Below are positions 33,871 through 42,330 of a stretch of DNA of 64,000 bases, piece by piece. The notes under the pieces were generated by a model, which was not told where the DNA came from, did no database searches, and was given only the letters and a program-made list of their open reading frames with translations. The stretch's first letter is position 1; each line of letters begins with the position of its first letter. The position numbers were made by a program, and so were the translations under genes. The stretch is from the NCBI GenBank assembly GCA_000802095.1, contig JUEB01000017.1, positions 186,001-250,000 of the forward strand, written 5' to 3'. Source of the DNA: Peptococcaceae bacterium BICA1-7 (GTDB lineage: Bacteria; Bacillota; Desulfotomaculia; Desulfotomaculales; Desulfocucumaceae).

Positions 33871-34761
33871 TTATACCAGAGCCAGCTCCTTCGCCAGTAT
33901 CCGGGGAACCACTTCAGCCAATATCCTTCCGGCTGTTCTGGGAGCAACTCTACCGGGCAGTCCCGGCGCCAGGATGGCTTTTATGCCCAGCTTTTCGGCC
34001 GCCTTGAAATTGGTGCCGCCTGGAGAGGAGGCCAGATCTATGATCAGTGCTGAAGGCAACAATCCCTTCAGCTCGCCTTCGCCAAGAATGATCTCCGGTA
34101 CAGTGTTGAAAAGGAAATCAGCGTCGGAGGCCTCCGGCCCAAGCCGGGTAAAATCCGCAGCCTCCAGCCCCATGGCAGCAGCCCTGGCCCTTTGGTCAGC
34201 ATTCCTGGCCACAACTGTTAGCCTTGATCCCAGCGCCTTCAGTTTCAAAGCCAGGGTCACACCCGTTCTGCCAAAGCCAAGCACCAGGGACTTGCTTCCG
34301 TGTATAGTTATATCGGAGTTCTCCATGGCCATCTGGATGGCTCCCTCGGCCGACGGAATGGAGTTAAGCAGGGCAACCTCATCCAGCTTCATCAGCTCGA
34401 TAAGCTTCAGCCCGGCATTATCGGTCATTTCCCTTAAGACCTTCCTGGCTACTCCCACCAGAACAGGCGTCCCGGGCGGCAGTACGGACAGCAGCTCCAC
34501 TGAAAGCACCGGTGGCGGCTTTATAAAAGCAGTGTACAGCTCTCCACTGTCGTTTATGCCGGGAACAGGCAATATTACGGCCCTAGCCCCCTGCAGCCCT
34601 CCGGCAATCCCAGTGCATTTCTCAATTCCCTGGCAGCACTTTACCGGCAGTCCCACAACTTTAACACGAGCCCCCATAGCCGCCAGACGCTCAGCCAGTA
34701 TAACCTCCCTGGCGTCTCCGCCTATAAGGGCAATGGCAGCCCCCTCAAAGCGCAGTTGCAT
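33871..34761 (-). CDS. dpaA: Dipicolinate synthase subunit A
   Basis: A 296-residue SpoVFA/DpaA protein, a Rossmann-type dehydrogenase-like subunit. It has the DpaA N-terminus (IALIGGDAREVILAERLAAMGARVKVVG), the NAD-binding segment SLVLGFGRTGVTLALKLKALG, and LIIDLASSPGGTNFKAAEKLGIKAILAPGLPG split over the C-terminal domain. Together with dpaB it is strong evidence that the organism makes spores. In Bacillus the operon is read by sigma-K in the mother cell; in this window sigK itself is interrupted by an excisable element. Confidence 0.93.
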   Translation of the reverse strand: MQLRFEGAAIALIGGDAREVILAERLAAMGARVKVVGLPVKCCQGIEKCTGIAGGLQGARAVILPVPGINDSGELYTAFIKPPPVLSVELLSVLPPGTPVLVGVARKVLREMTDNAGLKLIELMKLDEVALLNSIPSAEGAIQMAMENSDITIHGSKSLVLGFGRTGVTLALKLKALGSRLTVVARNADQRARAAAMGLEAADFTRLGPEASDADFLFNTVPEIILGEGELKGLLPSALIIDLASSPGGTNFKAAEKLGIKAILAPGLPGRVAPRTAGRILAEVVPRILAKELALV

Positions 34762-34847
34762 AACCGGAGAAAACCCTCCTCTGCCTCCATTATTAAGAAC
34801 AATATATGAGCAGGCAGATGGAGAGGTTACTGCGCCCCCGGGAATGC

Positions 34848-35663
34848 CTAAGAGGGAATGCCCCCTTCAAAAATAACGCTTTCAAGGCCATACACCATCT
34901 CATTAAGTGTCATAACCTTGCGAACAGCCAGAAGGACACCCGGCATAAAAGACTCCCTGGACATGGAATCATGTCTTATGTTAAGTGTCTGTCCCAGTCC
35001 CCCAAATATTACCTCCTGGTGGGCCATCAGCCCGGGAAGCCTGACACTGTGAATCCTGATGCCCTTTTCAAACTCGGCCCCCCTGGCCCCGGTAAGCTTT
35101 TCAATATCAGGCACCTGCCTGGCGCGATACTCGCCTCTCCCGAGGTTGATCAGCTCGGCTGTTTTTACCGCCGTTCCTGAAGGGGCATCAACTTTTTTAT
35201 CATGGTGCATTTCAATAATTTCAACGTTAGGAAAATATTTGCTGGCCTCAGCGGCAAATTTCATCATCAAAAGGGCGCCAATGGCAAAGTTGGGAGCCAC
35301 AACACAGCCCGTTTTATAGCGGTGGGCCTTTTCTTTTACGTCATTTAACTGGACGTCGCTCATTCCTGTAGTGCCTACCACCGGTCTTACCCCCAGCTTC
35401 AGCGCGGTGCATATGTTTTTATACACCGACTCGGGGCTGGTAAAATCTATCATTATGTCAGGCTTTGTTTCTTCCAGCACTCTTTCCAGGTCAGGACGAA
35501 CCAATATGCCTGTTTCCACCGTATCCATCAGGACCCCTGCGTCTATTTCCCCGGAAAAGGGGTCAACAGCTCCAACCAGTTCAATATCTCCGGCCTTCCA
35601 GACGGCCCTTAAGGTTTCCCGCCCCATCTTTCCAGCCGCTCCGCTCACCACAATTCTAATCAT
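34848..35663 (-). CDS. dapB: 4-hydroxy-tetrahydrodipicolinate reductase
   Basis: A 271-residue DapB. Seen are the NAD(P) motif VSGAAGKMGRETLRAV, MIDFTSPESV, GTTGMS, NFAIGALLMMKFA, and the catalytic EMHHDKKVDAPSGTA (HHxxKxDAPSGTA). It is the first gene of the minus-strand dap/dpa operon here. In Bacillus dapB is elsewhere, so this grouping places the branch point (dapB for lysine/peptidoglycan, dpaAB for dipicolinate) in one transcription unit. The region 35664-35801 shows a possible promoter but no lysine-riboswitch-like structure that I can recognise. Confidence 0.93.
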   Translation of the reverse strand: MIRIVVSGAAGKMGRETLRAVWKAGDIELVGAVDPFSGEIDAGVLMDTVETGILVRPDLERVLEETKPDIMIDFTSPESVYKNICTALKLGVRPVVGTTGMSDVQLNDVKEKAHRYKTGCVVAPNFAIGALLMMKFAAEASKYFPNVEIIEMHHDKKVDAPSGTAVKTAELINLGRGEYRARQVPDIEKLTGARGAEFEKGIRIHSVRLPGLMAHQEVIFGGLGQTLNIRHDSMSRESFMPGVLLAVRKVMTLNEMVYGLESVIFEGGIPS

Positions 35664-35750
35664 AAAAACACATCCGGCCAGACGCTGCCGGTCCGGATTA
35701 CCTCCTCACAGCTAGTTGGCTTTTTTGCCCTATATGATCATGTAACCTTT

Positions 35751-35779
35751 ATTTTCATATATCAGCAAAAATATGTCAA
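35751..35779 (-). promoter_or_regulatory. Possible promoter of the dapB-dpa-asd operon
   Basis: On the minus strand TTGACA-N17-GAAAAT. The -35 is perfect and the -10 weak, so it may need an activator or be read by a different sigma factor. Confidence 0.3.
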
Positions 35780-35801
35780 GCCAAAAAGACCGGCTGTTTT
35801 C

Positions 35802-35981
35802 TTACTTAGATTTGGGGAGATGGGCAGAACTGTCCTGGTCATATGGCACAATCAGCCCGCTGTCAGGCCATAATCTGAAATAGGCCGAGGGGCACCCTGT
35901 TTTATCAGTCACTATTGAATATTTGTTTTGACCGGCAAGATAATTAAATATTACCGGTGTACCTCTTTTGATTCTATCCAT
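35802..35981 (-). CDS. Small hypothetical protein
   Basis: A 59-residue frame from ATG 35981 (MDRIKRGTPVIFNYLAGQNK) with GCAGGGGG upstream; an earlier ATG at 36002 has no visible ribosome-binding site. The content is soluble with no motif I recognise. It lies between the Clp-fold protease gene and dapB, on the same strand. Moderately likely to be real. Confidence 0.45.
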   Translation of the reverse strand: MDRIKRGTPVIFNYLAGQNKYSIVTDKTGCPSAYFRLWPDSGLIVPYDQDSSAHLPKSK

Positions 35982-36034
35982 CCGGTAAAACCCCCTGCTC
36001 ATAATATTCTACAACTCTGGCAGTGATCCTTCAT

Positions 36035-37018
36035 TTAATCCATATTTTGCCATCCCTGTTTTAATACATCCACATTGACCTGGGTCTCACCGTTAAACAG
36101 GTTGCCTTCCACAACTCCCGAGTAAACAAAATAGTCCCTGGCAAAGAGGGATTCCACCAGCCCTGCGGGCGCCTCAAACTCTTTCCGGTGACCGGAAGCA
36201 ATATCTCTCGGGTTAAAGGGCTCTGTCAGCTGAAGCTCTCCGGCAAAATCCTCATAAAGGAGCCACATTATCTTTTCCAGGTCGGCCTCGGGGTAAAAAA
36301 CCGGGAGGCCTATATCCTTCAAAGCTTCCCTGCGGGAAATGGTATAGTTATGGGCATAAAGCTTCTCGGTCAGCTTGTCTACTATAACCTGGACATTTTC
36401 AGCGCAGAGGCTGCACCTTCTAAGGCTCAGCAGCTTTTTTGCCAGTGAGCGGATCAGCAGGTAATTCCTGTGTACATTACCCAGTGCCAGAGGGTGGATT
36501 TTCTCGGCCAGTATGGCAAATATATCGGTTATTGACTCTGAGTCTATCCTGGCTGTTTCACTGGCCAGGGTAAAGTATGAATACACATCCTCAATATTAA
36601 CCGGCATCCTGGCCAGGGGATTGCGGGGGTCCTCAGGATTATACGCGTTTACCACGCTGGGGTCGATAGGCCCCAACTCTCCCATTTTCCCCATTACTAT
36701 TTCATCAGCCCCCAGACATAAAAGGGTTCCGGCGCTGTATGCCCGAAAGGGCACCAGTACGCAGAGCTCCTCAGTGTACTCCCTGATAAGCTGTATGAGC
36801 CTCCAGGGGGTCAGTATATCCCCTCCCCTGGTGTACAGGAAAAGATCTATCCGCTGCCTGACAGGCACTTTTTCAAGGTGCCTGTAGAAGATTGGTATTA
36901 CATCAGGGGCAATACGGGTGTTAAGGTTTTCCCGGTCCCCGGTGAAGTAACAGATTACCGTCGAGTTTCTGCGCACTTGAAGGTCTTTTATCAATTCCAT
37001 CCTTTGCTGTCTTGCCAT
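36035..37018 (-). CDS. SDH-family Clp-fold serine proteinase
   Basis: A 327-residue protein from ATG 37018 (MARQQRMELIKDLQVRRNST, GCGGGGG upstream). It belongs to the ClpP/crotonase-fold 'serine dehydrogenase proteinase' (SDH) group: IDLFLYTRGGDILTPWRLIQLI, then the nucleophile region LVPFRAYSAGTLLCLGADEI and MGKMGELGPIDPSV. The ~150-residue C-terminal part includes a possible CxxC (RRCSLCAEN). It has no signal peptide. The substrate is unknown. It is the second Clp-fold protein in the window besides TepA. Confidence 0.75.
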   Translation of the reverse strand: MARQQRMELIKDLQVRRNSTVICYFTGDRENLNTRIAPDVIPIFYRHLEKVPVRQRIDLFLYTRGGDILTPWRLIQLIREYTEELCVLVPFRAYSAGTLLCLGADEIVMGKMGELGPIDPSVVNAYNPEDPRNPLARMPVNIEDVYSYFTLASETARIDSESITDIFAILAEKIHPLALGNVHRNYLLIRSLAKKLLSLRRCSLCAENVQVIVDKLTEKLYAHNYTISRREALKDIGLPVFYPEADLEKIMWLLYEDFAGELQLTEPFNPRDIASGHRKEFEAPAGLVESLFARDYFVYSGVVEGNLFNGETQVNVDVLKQGWQNMD

Positions 37019-37132
37019 AGGTGTCCCCCGCATCAATAAATAATTCAGGTTATATTATTACCACTTTTTAGCGACCTTATGGTAAAAAAATAAAACAATC
37101 CTTCAGGCAGTAAAAAAACCGCTTTATAGACG

Positions 37133-37200
37133 GCAGAATTCAGACACCCGGGCCGCATAAAACGGCCACCAAGGAAGATGAAATTGGGGTTCTTTTTAAA
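37133..37200. repeat. Conserved module preceding MITE copy 2
   Basis: CAGAATTCAGACACCCGGGC, then a hairpin GGCCG-CATAAAA-CGGCC and CCAAGGAAGATGAAA. It is highly similar to 43555-43621, which precedes MITE copy 3 in the same relation. It is absent before copy 1. Confidence 0.65.
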
Positions 37201-37358
37201 CCACAGAGCACACAGAGGACACAGAGGTTTTAAGCCCTGCTTGAATGTATTAAAAGGTTTTTATTAAAATGGCTTGGACAAAAAACTTCTCTTATTAACT
37301 ACATTGGTTTCAGACCTGAGAGTAATGCCTGAGAGCAAATTCTCTGCGATCTCTGTGG
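37201..37358. repeat. MITE-like repeat, copy 2 (CCACAGAG family)
   Basis: A 158-bp element from CCACAGAGCACACAGAG to the inverted end CTCTGTGG. The interior AAGCCCTGCTTGAATG and TTTCAGACCTGAGAGTAATG is nearly identical to copy 3 (43622-43776). It occupies the gap between the Clp-fold protease gene and ymxH. Confidence 0.8.
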
Positions 37359-37401
37359 CTAAAAAACTAAAAATTGGCTTTAGTGTCATACAGTTTTCCT
37401 A

Positions 37402-37432
37402 TAAAAAATACCGCCGGACGCGGTATTTTTTA
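37402..37432. terminator. Bidirectional terminator after ymxH
   Basis: AAAAATACCG-N7-CGGTATTTTT, a stem with A and T tracts, ending five bases from the ymxH stop. Confidence 0.85.
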
Positions 37433-37436
37433 TATT

Positions 37437-37706
37437 CTACACCAGATGTCTCCTGAAATTGAGATTGGTCTGATCCAGGTCAACTATAATCACCTCTAAG
37501 CCTATCTTCTTTACCGCCTCCCAGGGCAAAACCATATGCTGCCTGTCCACCCACAGGCTGATAAAGTTATTTTTCCTTGGTATTAATATAGAAGTTATTT
37601 TTCCAGACCCGGGCTCAATCACCAGGTCACTCTCACCAACAACACCCAGCCTCGCCCCGTCATATATATTTACTATTTCCTTACCGGCCAGCTCGGCCAT
37701 GCGCAT
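37437..37706 (-). CDS. ymxH: YlmC/YmxH family sporulation protein (PRC-barrel)
   Basis: An 89-residue PRC-barrel protein from ATG 37706 (MRMAELAGKEIVNIYDGARL), with GGGGGTG upstream; a GTG nine bases earlier is the alternative. Conserved YmxH features are GARLGVVGESDLVIEPGSGKITSILIP and LPWEAVKKIGLEVIIVDL. In Bacillus ymxH sits between the M16 peptidase ymxG and spoVFA; here the same neighbourhood is kept with insertions. The role is not defined beyond sporulation association. Confidence 0.85.
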   Translation of the reverse strand: MRMAELAGKEIVNIYDGARLGVVGESDLVIEPGSGKITSILIPRKNNFISLWVDRQHMVLPWEAVKKIGLEVIIVDLDQTNLNFRRHLV

Positions 37707-37722
37707 TTTATGCACCCCCGTT

Positions 37723-38058
37723 TCAGTATTTATTTCGCAAATTTAAAAGTCTGACCACAAAAGGCTGGATAACGGCCAGGGTAAAGGACAGGGCCGCCAG
37801 AGGCTCTAGCCCCACACTGAAAACCTCTACCTTGCCGGGTACATTAAGCTCCATAAAAGAAAATGCCATCACCAGGGACAGGTAAATACCTCCGGCAGTT
37901 CCAAGCAGCCCGGTCAGTGCCTCGGAAAGTGGAGAAGGCCTGGTCTCCGACCCATCCCACGCTCTTTCCTTTATGGCCCTGTTATCCAGCCTGATTTTAA
38001 TGGAAAGTATAAGCAGGGCCAACACCAGAACCCCCAGCGCAAAAGCAGGACTGAACAA
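37723..38058 (-). CDS. Small integral membrane protein
   Basis: A 111-residue protein from TTG 38058 (MFSPAFALGVLVLALLILSI), chosen because a full AGGAGGTGAT lies just before it; an in-frame ATG at 38100 has no ribosome-binding site. There are three hydrophobic helices (N-terminal anchor; LLGTAGGIYLSLVMAFSFM; LAALSFTLAVIQPFVV) and a charged loop of ~25 residues. It is not a family I recognise. It ends 17 bp before ymxH and is probably co-transcribed with it. Confidence 0.65.
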   Translation of the reverse strand: MFSPAFALGVLVLALLILSIKIRLDNRAIKERAWDGSETRPSPLSEALTGLLGTAGGIYLSLVMAFSFMELNVPGKVEVFSVGLEPLAALSFTLAVIQPFVVRLLNLRNKY

Positions 38059-38144
38059 TACTATCACCTCCTGGAATATTTTATTGGGTGATAATATCAT
38101 TTATGCCAATATATTCTTTCATTTGGGGAGTAATCTTTTGGGAG

Positions 38145-38348
38145 GGAGACGGGAGACGGGAGACTCGTTCAGCTTTAGCTGAACATCGGGGTTTCAGTTA
38201 GGGATTCTACCTCACCTAGAGTAAAAGAACCGCCCTATGGGCGGTTCTTACAGACAGCGGAATTCAGAATAGATAAGCATTATTTTTTCTTCTAAGGCAT
38301 TAACCCAACTTCAAAGCAGAGCTTACAAAACTCCCGTCTCCCGTCTCC
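38145..38348. repeat. MITE-like element with GGAGACGGGAGACGGGAG termini
   Basis: A 204-bp non-coding element bounded by perfect 18-bp inverted repeats (38145-38162 and 38331-38348). Inside are two hairpins: GTTCAGCT-TT-AGCTGAAC (38167-38184) and a terminator (38221-38251). It also contains GCGGAATTCAG, resembling the start of the modules at 37133 and 43555. Confidence 0.75.
38221..38251 (-). terminator. Strong hairpin terminator inside the MITE-like element
   Basis: GAACCGCCC-TAT-GGGCGGTTC. On the minus strand it is followed by TTTTAC, placing it about 140 bp beyond the M16 peptidase stop. The element may have supplied this gene's terminator. Confidence 0.75.
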
Positions 38349-38391
38349 TGACCGGAGGTATTACCCGGAAGCTACTCCTTCAGTATCAGCC

Positions 38392-39654
38392 TTAAAGAAG
38401 CTTTCCTATCGACTCTTCCAGGGACTTGCAGTCCCCCCACGGTCCTACGCTGGCCAGGGCAAATTTCCCCGGGTCTAGCTTTTCCATGGCCAGTTTTCGT
38501 ATATCATCACCAGTAACCCTTTCGATTCTCTGTACAATCTCATCAGGTGGCACAACCTTGCCCAGGTACAGCTGGGATTTTCCAAGCCTGCTCATCCTGG
38601 TGTTGACATTTTCCAGGCTTAGGAGCAGATTGCCCTTGAGCTGGTCCTTGGCCCTCCTAAGCTCCTGGTCGGTAACACCGTTTAGCTGAATATCCTTAAT
38701 CTCCTTGAAAATCAATTCCAGGGCCGGATTGAGGTTTTCCTTGGACAGGCCGGCGTAGATGCAGAAAAGACCGGCGTCATGATACGAGCTGTGGTAAGAG
38801 TAAACTGAGTAGACAAGGCCTCTTTGCTCTCTTATCTCCTGGAAGAGACGGGAGCTCAGCCCCCCGCCCAGTATGGTGTTGACAAGCTGGAAAACATATA
38901 TCTGCTCGTGATCCAGAGGAAGCCCCGGGGCGCCTACACAGAGATGAACCTGCTCGGTTTCCTTGCTGCGGCAGGTAATCTCCCTTTTAGGCTTAGGCAG
39001 CTCCATAATTCTTTTCCGGGAAGCTCCCTTTCTTTTTCCGAAAATAGAGCTTATCTTCTCTGCCACGGCATTATGGTTTATATTTCCAGCCACAGTAACC
39101 ACAGTATTGCCGGGAACATAGTAGCTGTCCATATAGTCCTTGATAGTCTCCCGGCTGAGATCCCGGATTACATCGGCATAGCCTATGATGGGGCGCCCCA
39201 ACGGGTGCACATCCCATATGGTGCCGGCGAAAACATCGTGTACCAGTTCGTCGGGAGTGTCCTCATACATTTTTATTTCTTCAAGAATAACATTGCGCTC
39301 TTTGTCTATGTCCCCACTGTCAAGCTTTGAATTGAACAGCATGTCGCTAAGTATATCCAGGGCCAGCTCAAAATGCTCATCAAGCACCTTGGCGTAATAG
39401 CAGGTATATTCCTTGGTAGTAAAGGCATTGAGCTGCCCGCCGACGGCATCAAGGGCTTCAGCTATCTCCTTGGCAGTTCTGTTTTCAGTTCCCTTGAACA
39501 TAAGATGCTCAATAAAATGTGATATCCCGGCCACAGGGCCACTTTCATCCCGTGAGCCCACATTTACCCATATGCCTACGGCTACAGACCTTACATGAGG
39601 TATGTCCTCGGTAAGGAGGTTAACTCCGTTATCAAGCATTATTTTATTGATCAA
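38392..39654 (-). CDS. M16-family zinc metallopeptidase (YmxG/MlpA-like)
   Basis: A 420-residue pitrilysin-type processing peptidase. The inverted zinc motif HFIEH is at residues 46-50 in SHFIEHLMFKGTENRTAKEI, with the third ligand Glu in the downstream helix ERNVILEEIKMYEDTP. The C-terminal non-catalytic half has the R/Y pair region GGGLSSRLFQEIREQRGLVYSVYSYH split across substrate-binding strands. Single-chain ~420-residue members are widespread in Firmicutes (ymxG next to ymxH in Bacillus). It is cytoplasmic, with no signal peptide. Physiological substrate unknown. Confidence 0.9.
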   Translation of the reverse strand: MINKIMLDNGVNLLTEDIPHVRSVAVGIWVNVGSRDESGPVAGISHFIEHLMFKGTENRTAKEIAEALDAVGGQLNAFTTKEYTCYYAKVLDEHFELALDILSDMLFNSKLDSGDIDKERNVILEEIKMYEDTPDELVHDVFAGTIWDVHPLGRPIIGYADVIRDLSRETIKDYMDSYYVPGNTVVTVAGNINHNAVAEKISSIFGKRKGASRKRIMELPKPKREITCRSKETEQVHLCVGAPGLPLDHEQIYVFQLVNTILGGGLSSRLFQEIREQRGLVYSVYSYHSSYHDAGLFCIYAGLSKENLNPALELIFKEIKDIQLNGVTDQELRRAKDQLKGNLLLSLENVNTRMSRLGKSQLYLGKVVPPDEIVQRIERVTGDDIRKLAMEKLDPGKFALASVGPWGDCKSLEESIGKLL

Positions 39655-39811
39655 AGCGGCACCTACCCCAAAATTATTTATTTCCCCAATTAAAATAGAG
39701 GCTTCGCCATTTTCGCCGGTATTCCTTTAATTTACGTTGAAGTTAAAGTAAAGGTGAGATTAGACAATCCTTTTAATAACATTATTTCCATTTATAATGC
39801 CACTCCGGACC

Positions 39812-40606
39812 CTAATAAATACAGCCCCGACCATAAAAGGACAAATGTGCATACATTGCCGAAGTTTTTCCCTTTATTCCGGGCTCGGTGGCCTCCAGCC
39901 CTTCCAGCAGCTTTGGCACAGTAACCAGCTGGTAGCCCTCCTTTTTTAACCTCTGGATTATCTGGGGGAGTGCCTTGACAGTGGGCGCAGTAGGGTGCAT
40001 AAGCACTATGGCCCCATTGTGCGCGCGGCTTGCCACCCGGTCAACTACCACCTCCGGGGGGGGCAGCTGCCAGTCTATGGTATCTACCGACCAGAGAATG
40101 GTGGTGTACGAAGCCTCCTCGGCTGCCTTCAGTACAGACGGACCCCTTTCCCCGTAAGGAGGAGCATAGAGCCTGGGCCTTGCACCGGTTGCCTGGTAGA
40201 TAATGTCCTCAGCCTTTTGTATATCACGAAGGTTGTCCGATTTGGAAAGCTGGTCCGGGTGGGGGTGGGAATAGCCGTGACTGCCTATCTCATGGCCCTC
40301 CCTGGCTATCCGGGCGGACAGCTCCGGGAATTTCTTTACCCAGGTGCCTCCCAGGTAGAAAGTAGCCTTTACATCATTTTCTTTCAATATGTCCAGCATC
40401 TGGGGTATGTGCTCCTCTCCCCAGAAAACATTTACAGTAAGGGCAATTTCCTTGTTAAGGCTGCTTCCCTGGTAAATGGGATGGCTGTAGACCACTGTCT
40501 CGGTGTCTCTCTTAACAATCATCCCTCCCACAAAAAGAAGCAGGGCTGCCCCCGCCAAAAACAGGGCACTGCCTATACTCCTCCTGCTAAAAACAAAAAA
40601 CCGCAT
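39812..40606 (-). CDS. YlxY-like polysaccharide deacetylase-family protein
   Basis: A 264-residue protein from ATG 40606 (MRFFVFSRRSIGSALFLAGA), with GGGAGG seven bases upstream. It has one N-terminal membrane anchor and an extracellular NodB domain. Zinc ligands are seen in GSHGYSHPHPDQLS (HxxxH); other signatures are ATFYLGGTWVKKFPEL, YAPPYGERGPSVLKAAEE and IVLMHPT. The first NodB motif, usually TFDDG, reads TVNVFWGEE, so the catalytic Asp is replaced by Asn. This is a feature of the YlxY branch, whose activity is uncertain. Gene order ylxY-like, M16, ymxH matches Bacillus. Confidence 0.85.
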   Translation of the reverse strand: MRFFVFSRRSIGSALFLAGAALLLFVGGMIVKRDTETVVYSHPIYQGSSLNKEIALTVNVFWGEEHIPQMLDILKENDVKATFYLGGTWVKKFPELSARIAREGHEIGSHGYSHPHPDQLSKSDNLRDIQKAEDIIYQATGARPRLYAPPYGERGPSVLKAAEEASYTTILWSVDTIDWQLPPPEVVVDRVASRAHNGAIVLMHPTAPTVKALPQIIQRLKKEGYQLVTVPKLLEGLEATEPGIKGKTSAMYAHLSFYGRGCIY

Positions 40607-40714
40607 GGTGGCGCCTCCCATCCTTTGGCATTGCTGCTAACAAATACCTATGCGCCGCCTGCGGCCGATATAACCCGTAATGACTGTTACCCTACATTCA
40701 TTTTTACATATATA

Positions 40715-41791
40715 TTAAAGGCCGGAGTTTATAATATCCTCTCCCACATCCCGCACTATCTTTACCTTTCCCACAGCTTCCGGCAGAACAAAGGTTATCC
40801 TTGATGAAACAACCTTTTTATCCCTCTTCATGGACTCCATCATTTCTCTCCTGTCCAGAGAGGGTGGCACTATTACCGGCAGACCGGCCCGCAAAAGCAA
40901 TGACTCTATCCTTTTTCTCTCCGGAGCGCCTATAAGACCGCTGTACTCAGCCATCCTGGCAGCCGCCGCCATACCGATGGCCACCGCCTCCCCGTGCCGG
41001 TACAGGCTGTAGCCGGTGAGAGCTTCCACGGCATGGCCCACGGTATGACCATAATTTAATATGGCCCGCCTGCCCTGCTCGGTTTCGTCCTCCTGCACCA
41101 CAGCAGCCTTTATTCTGCAGGAAACAGTCACGATCTTCTCCAGTGCTTCGGGGTCAAGTTTAAGGGCCTTTTCCAGGTTATCCTCCAGCCACTGAAAAAA
41201 ACCTTCGTCCTCGATCACCCCGTATTTTATAACTTCAGCCATCCCGGCCCTTATTTCTCTATCGCTTAGTGTCTCCAGGGTTGTGAGATCGGCCACCACC
41301 AGAGAGGGCTGGTAAAAGGCCCCAATTATATTTTTCCCCCGGGGATGATTTACAGCCACCTTTCCTCCCACGCTGCTATCCACCTGGGCCAGCAGTGTTG
41401 TAGGCACCTGTATAAAAGGAACACCCCTTAAGTAGGTGGCAGCAACAAAACCTGCCAGGTCCCCCACCACTCCCCCACCCAGGGCCAGCACCGGGGTTTT
41501 CCGGTCCAGCTCCCCTGAATAGGCCATATCATAAAGCTTTTCAGCCGAGGCCAGGGACTTGTACTCCTCCCCGTCCGGTATTTCTGCAGGAAGCACCTCA
41601 AAGCCTGCCTGTTCCAGCTGTCTGGTGACGGCCCGGCCGTAAAGTCCACTAACGGTGGGGTTGGTCACCACCATAATCCTGGATACTGCCGGGAAAACCT
41701 GCCCCACCAGTTCGCCCAGCGAATCTATAATTCCCTTCCCTATATATATGGTGTAGCTCCTGGGGCCCAGATCTATAAATACACTGCCCAT
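40715..41791 (-). CDS. aroB: 3-dehydroquinate synthase
   Basis: A 358-residue AroB of the shikimate pathway (DAHP to 3-dehydroquinate, NAD and metal dependent). Signatures are VLALGGGVVGDLAGFVAATYLRG (glycine-rich, in two parts), PTTLLAQVDSSVGGKVAVNHPRGKN, and the metal ligands in EVIKYG and NYGHTVGHAVE. The start ATG overlaps the aroK stop by one base (TAATG), giving tight coupling. Confidence 0.94.
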   Translation of the reverse strand: MGSVFIDLGPRSYTIYIGKGIIDSLGELVGQVFPAVSRIMVVTNPTVSGLYGRAVTRQLEQAGFEVLPAEIPDGEEYKSLASAEKLYDMAYSGELDRKTPVLALGGGVVGDLAGFVAATYLRGVPFIQVPTTLLAQVDSSVGGKVAVNHPRGKNIIGAFYQPSLVVADLTTLETLSDREIRAGMAEVIKYGVIEDEGFFQWLEDNLEKALKLDPEALEKIVTVSCRIKAAVVQEDETEQGRRAILNYGHTVGHAVEALTGYSLYRHGEAVAIGMAAAARMAEYSGLIGAPERKRIESLLLRAGLPVIVPPSLDRREMMESMKRDKKVVSSRITFVLPEAVGKVKIVRDVGEDIINSGL

Positions 41792-42312
41792 TAAATGTAT
41801 TTCCTTTCCCTGAGCATATTGATCACTTTGGTGGCCACCTCTTCCCTGGTTTCCTCACAGGTGACCACCTCCAGGTCGGCTGCTCTGGCGTAAATATCTT
41901 CACGCTGGGCCATAAGGTCCCTGATGCGCTGCCCGATATCCTCGGACCGGGCCAGCAGCGGCCTGCCCCGCCCGGCATTGACCCTTCTCAGTATTATCTC
42001 AGGAGTGGTTTTTAACAGCACCACCACACCACTTTTTCTAAGGGCGGCCACATTTTCGGAGTTTAAAACCGCCCCTCCCCCGGTAGCAATGACAAGCCCC
42101 CCCCTATGGGAAAGCTTTTTTATTACCAGGGCCTCCTCGGACCTGAACCTTATACTGCCGTAGCGGTCAAAAATCTCCTGGATGGTTTTGCCGGTAACCC
42201 TCGCTATCTCATCATCTGTGTCCACAAATAAAAGCCCCAGCCTTTGGGCCACTATTCTCCCCACGGAGGTCTTGCCCGTGGCCATGAACCCTGTAAATAT
42301 AATGTTTCTCAT
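41791..42312 (-). CDS. aroK: Shikimate kinase
   Basis: A 173-residue P-loop kinase phosphorylating shikimate. Walker A is GFMATGKTSVGR; the shikimate-binding region is FVDTDDEI and FRSEEALVI, then ATGGGAVLN; the lid is NAGRGRPLLAR. It sits between aroC and aroB, with a 19-bp gap to aroC. Confidence 0.93.
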   Translation of the reverse strand: MRNIIFTGFMATGKTSVGRIVAQRLGLLFVDTDDEIARVTGKTIQEIFDRYGSIRFRSEEALVIKKLSHRGGLVIATGGGAVLNSENVAALRKSGVVVLLKTTPEIILRRVNAGRGRPLLARSEDIGQRIRDLMAQREDIYARAADLEVVTCEETREEVATKVINMLRERKYI

Positions 42313-42330
42313 GGCTAATACCCCACCACG

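Noticed and set aside
35664-35801. Possible lysine riboswitch upstream of dapB
   Set aside because: The leader is too short and lacks the multi-helix structure; only a promoter-like -35 and a small hairpin are visible.
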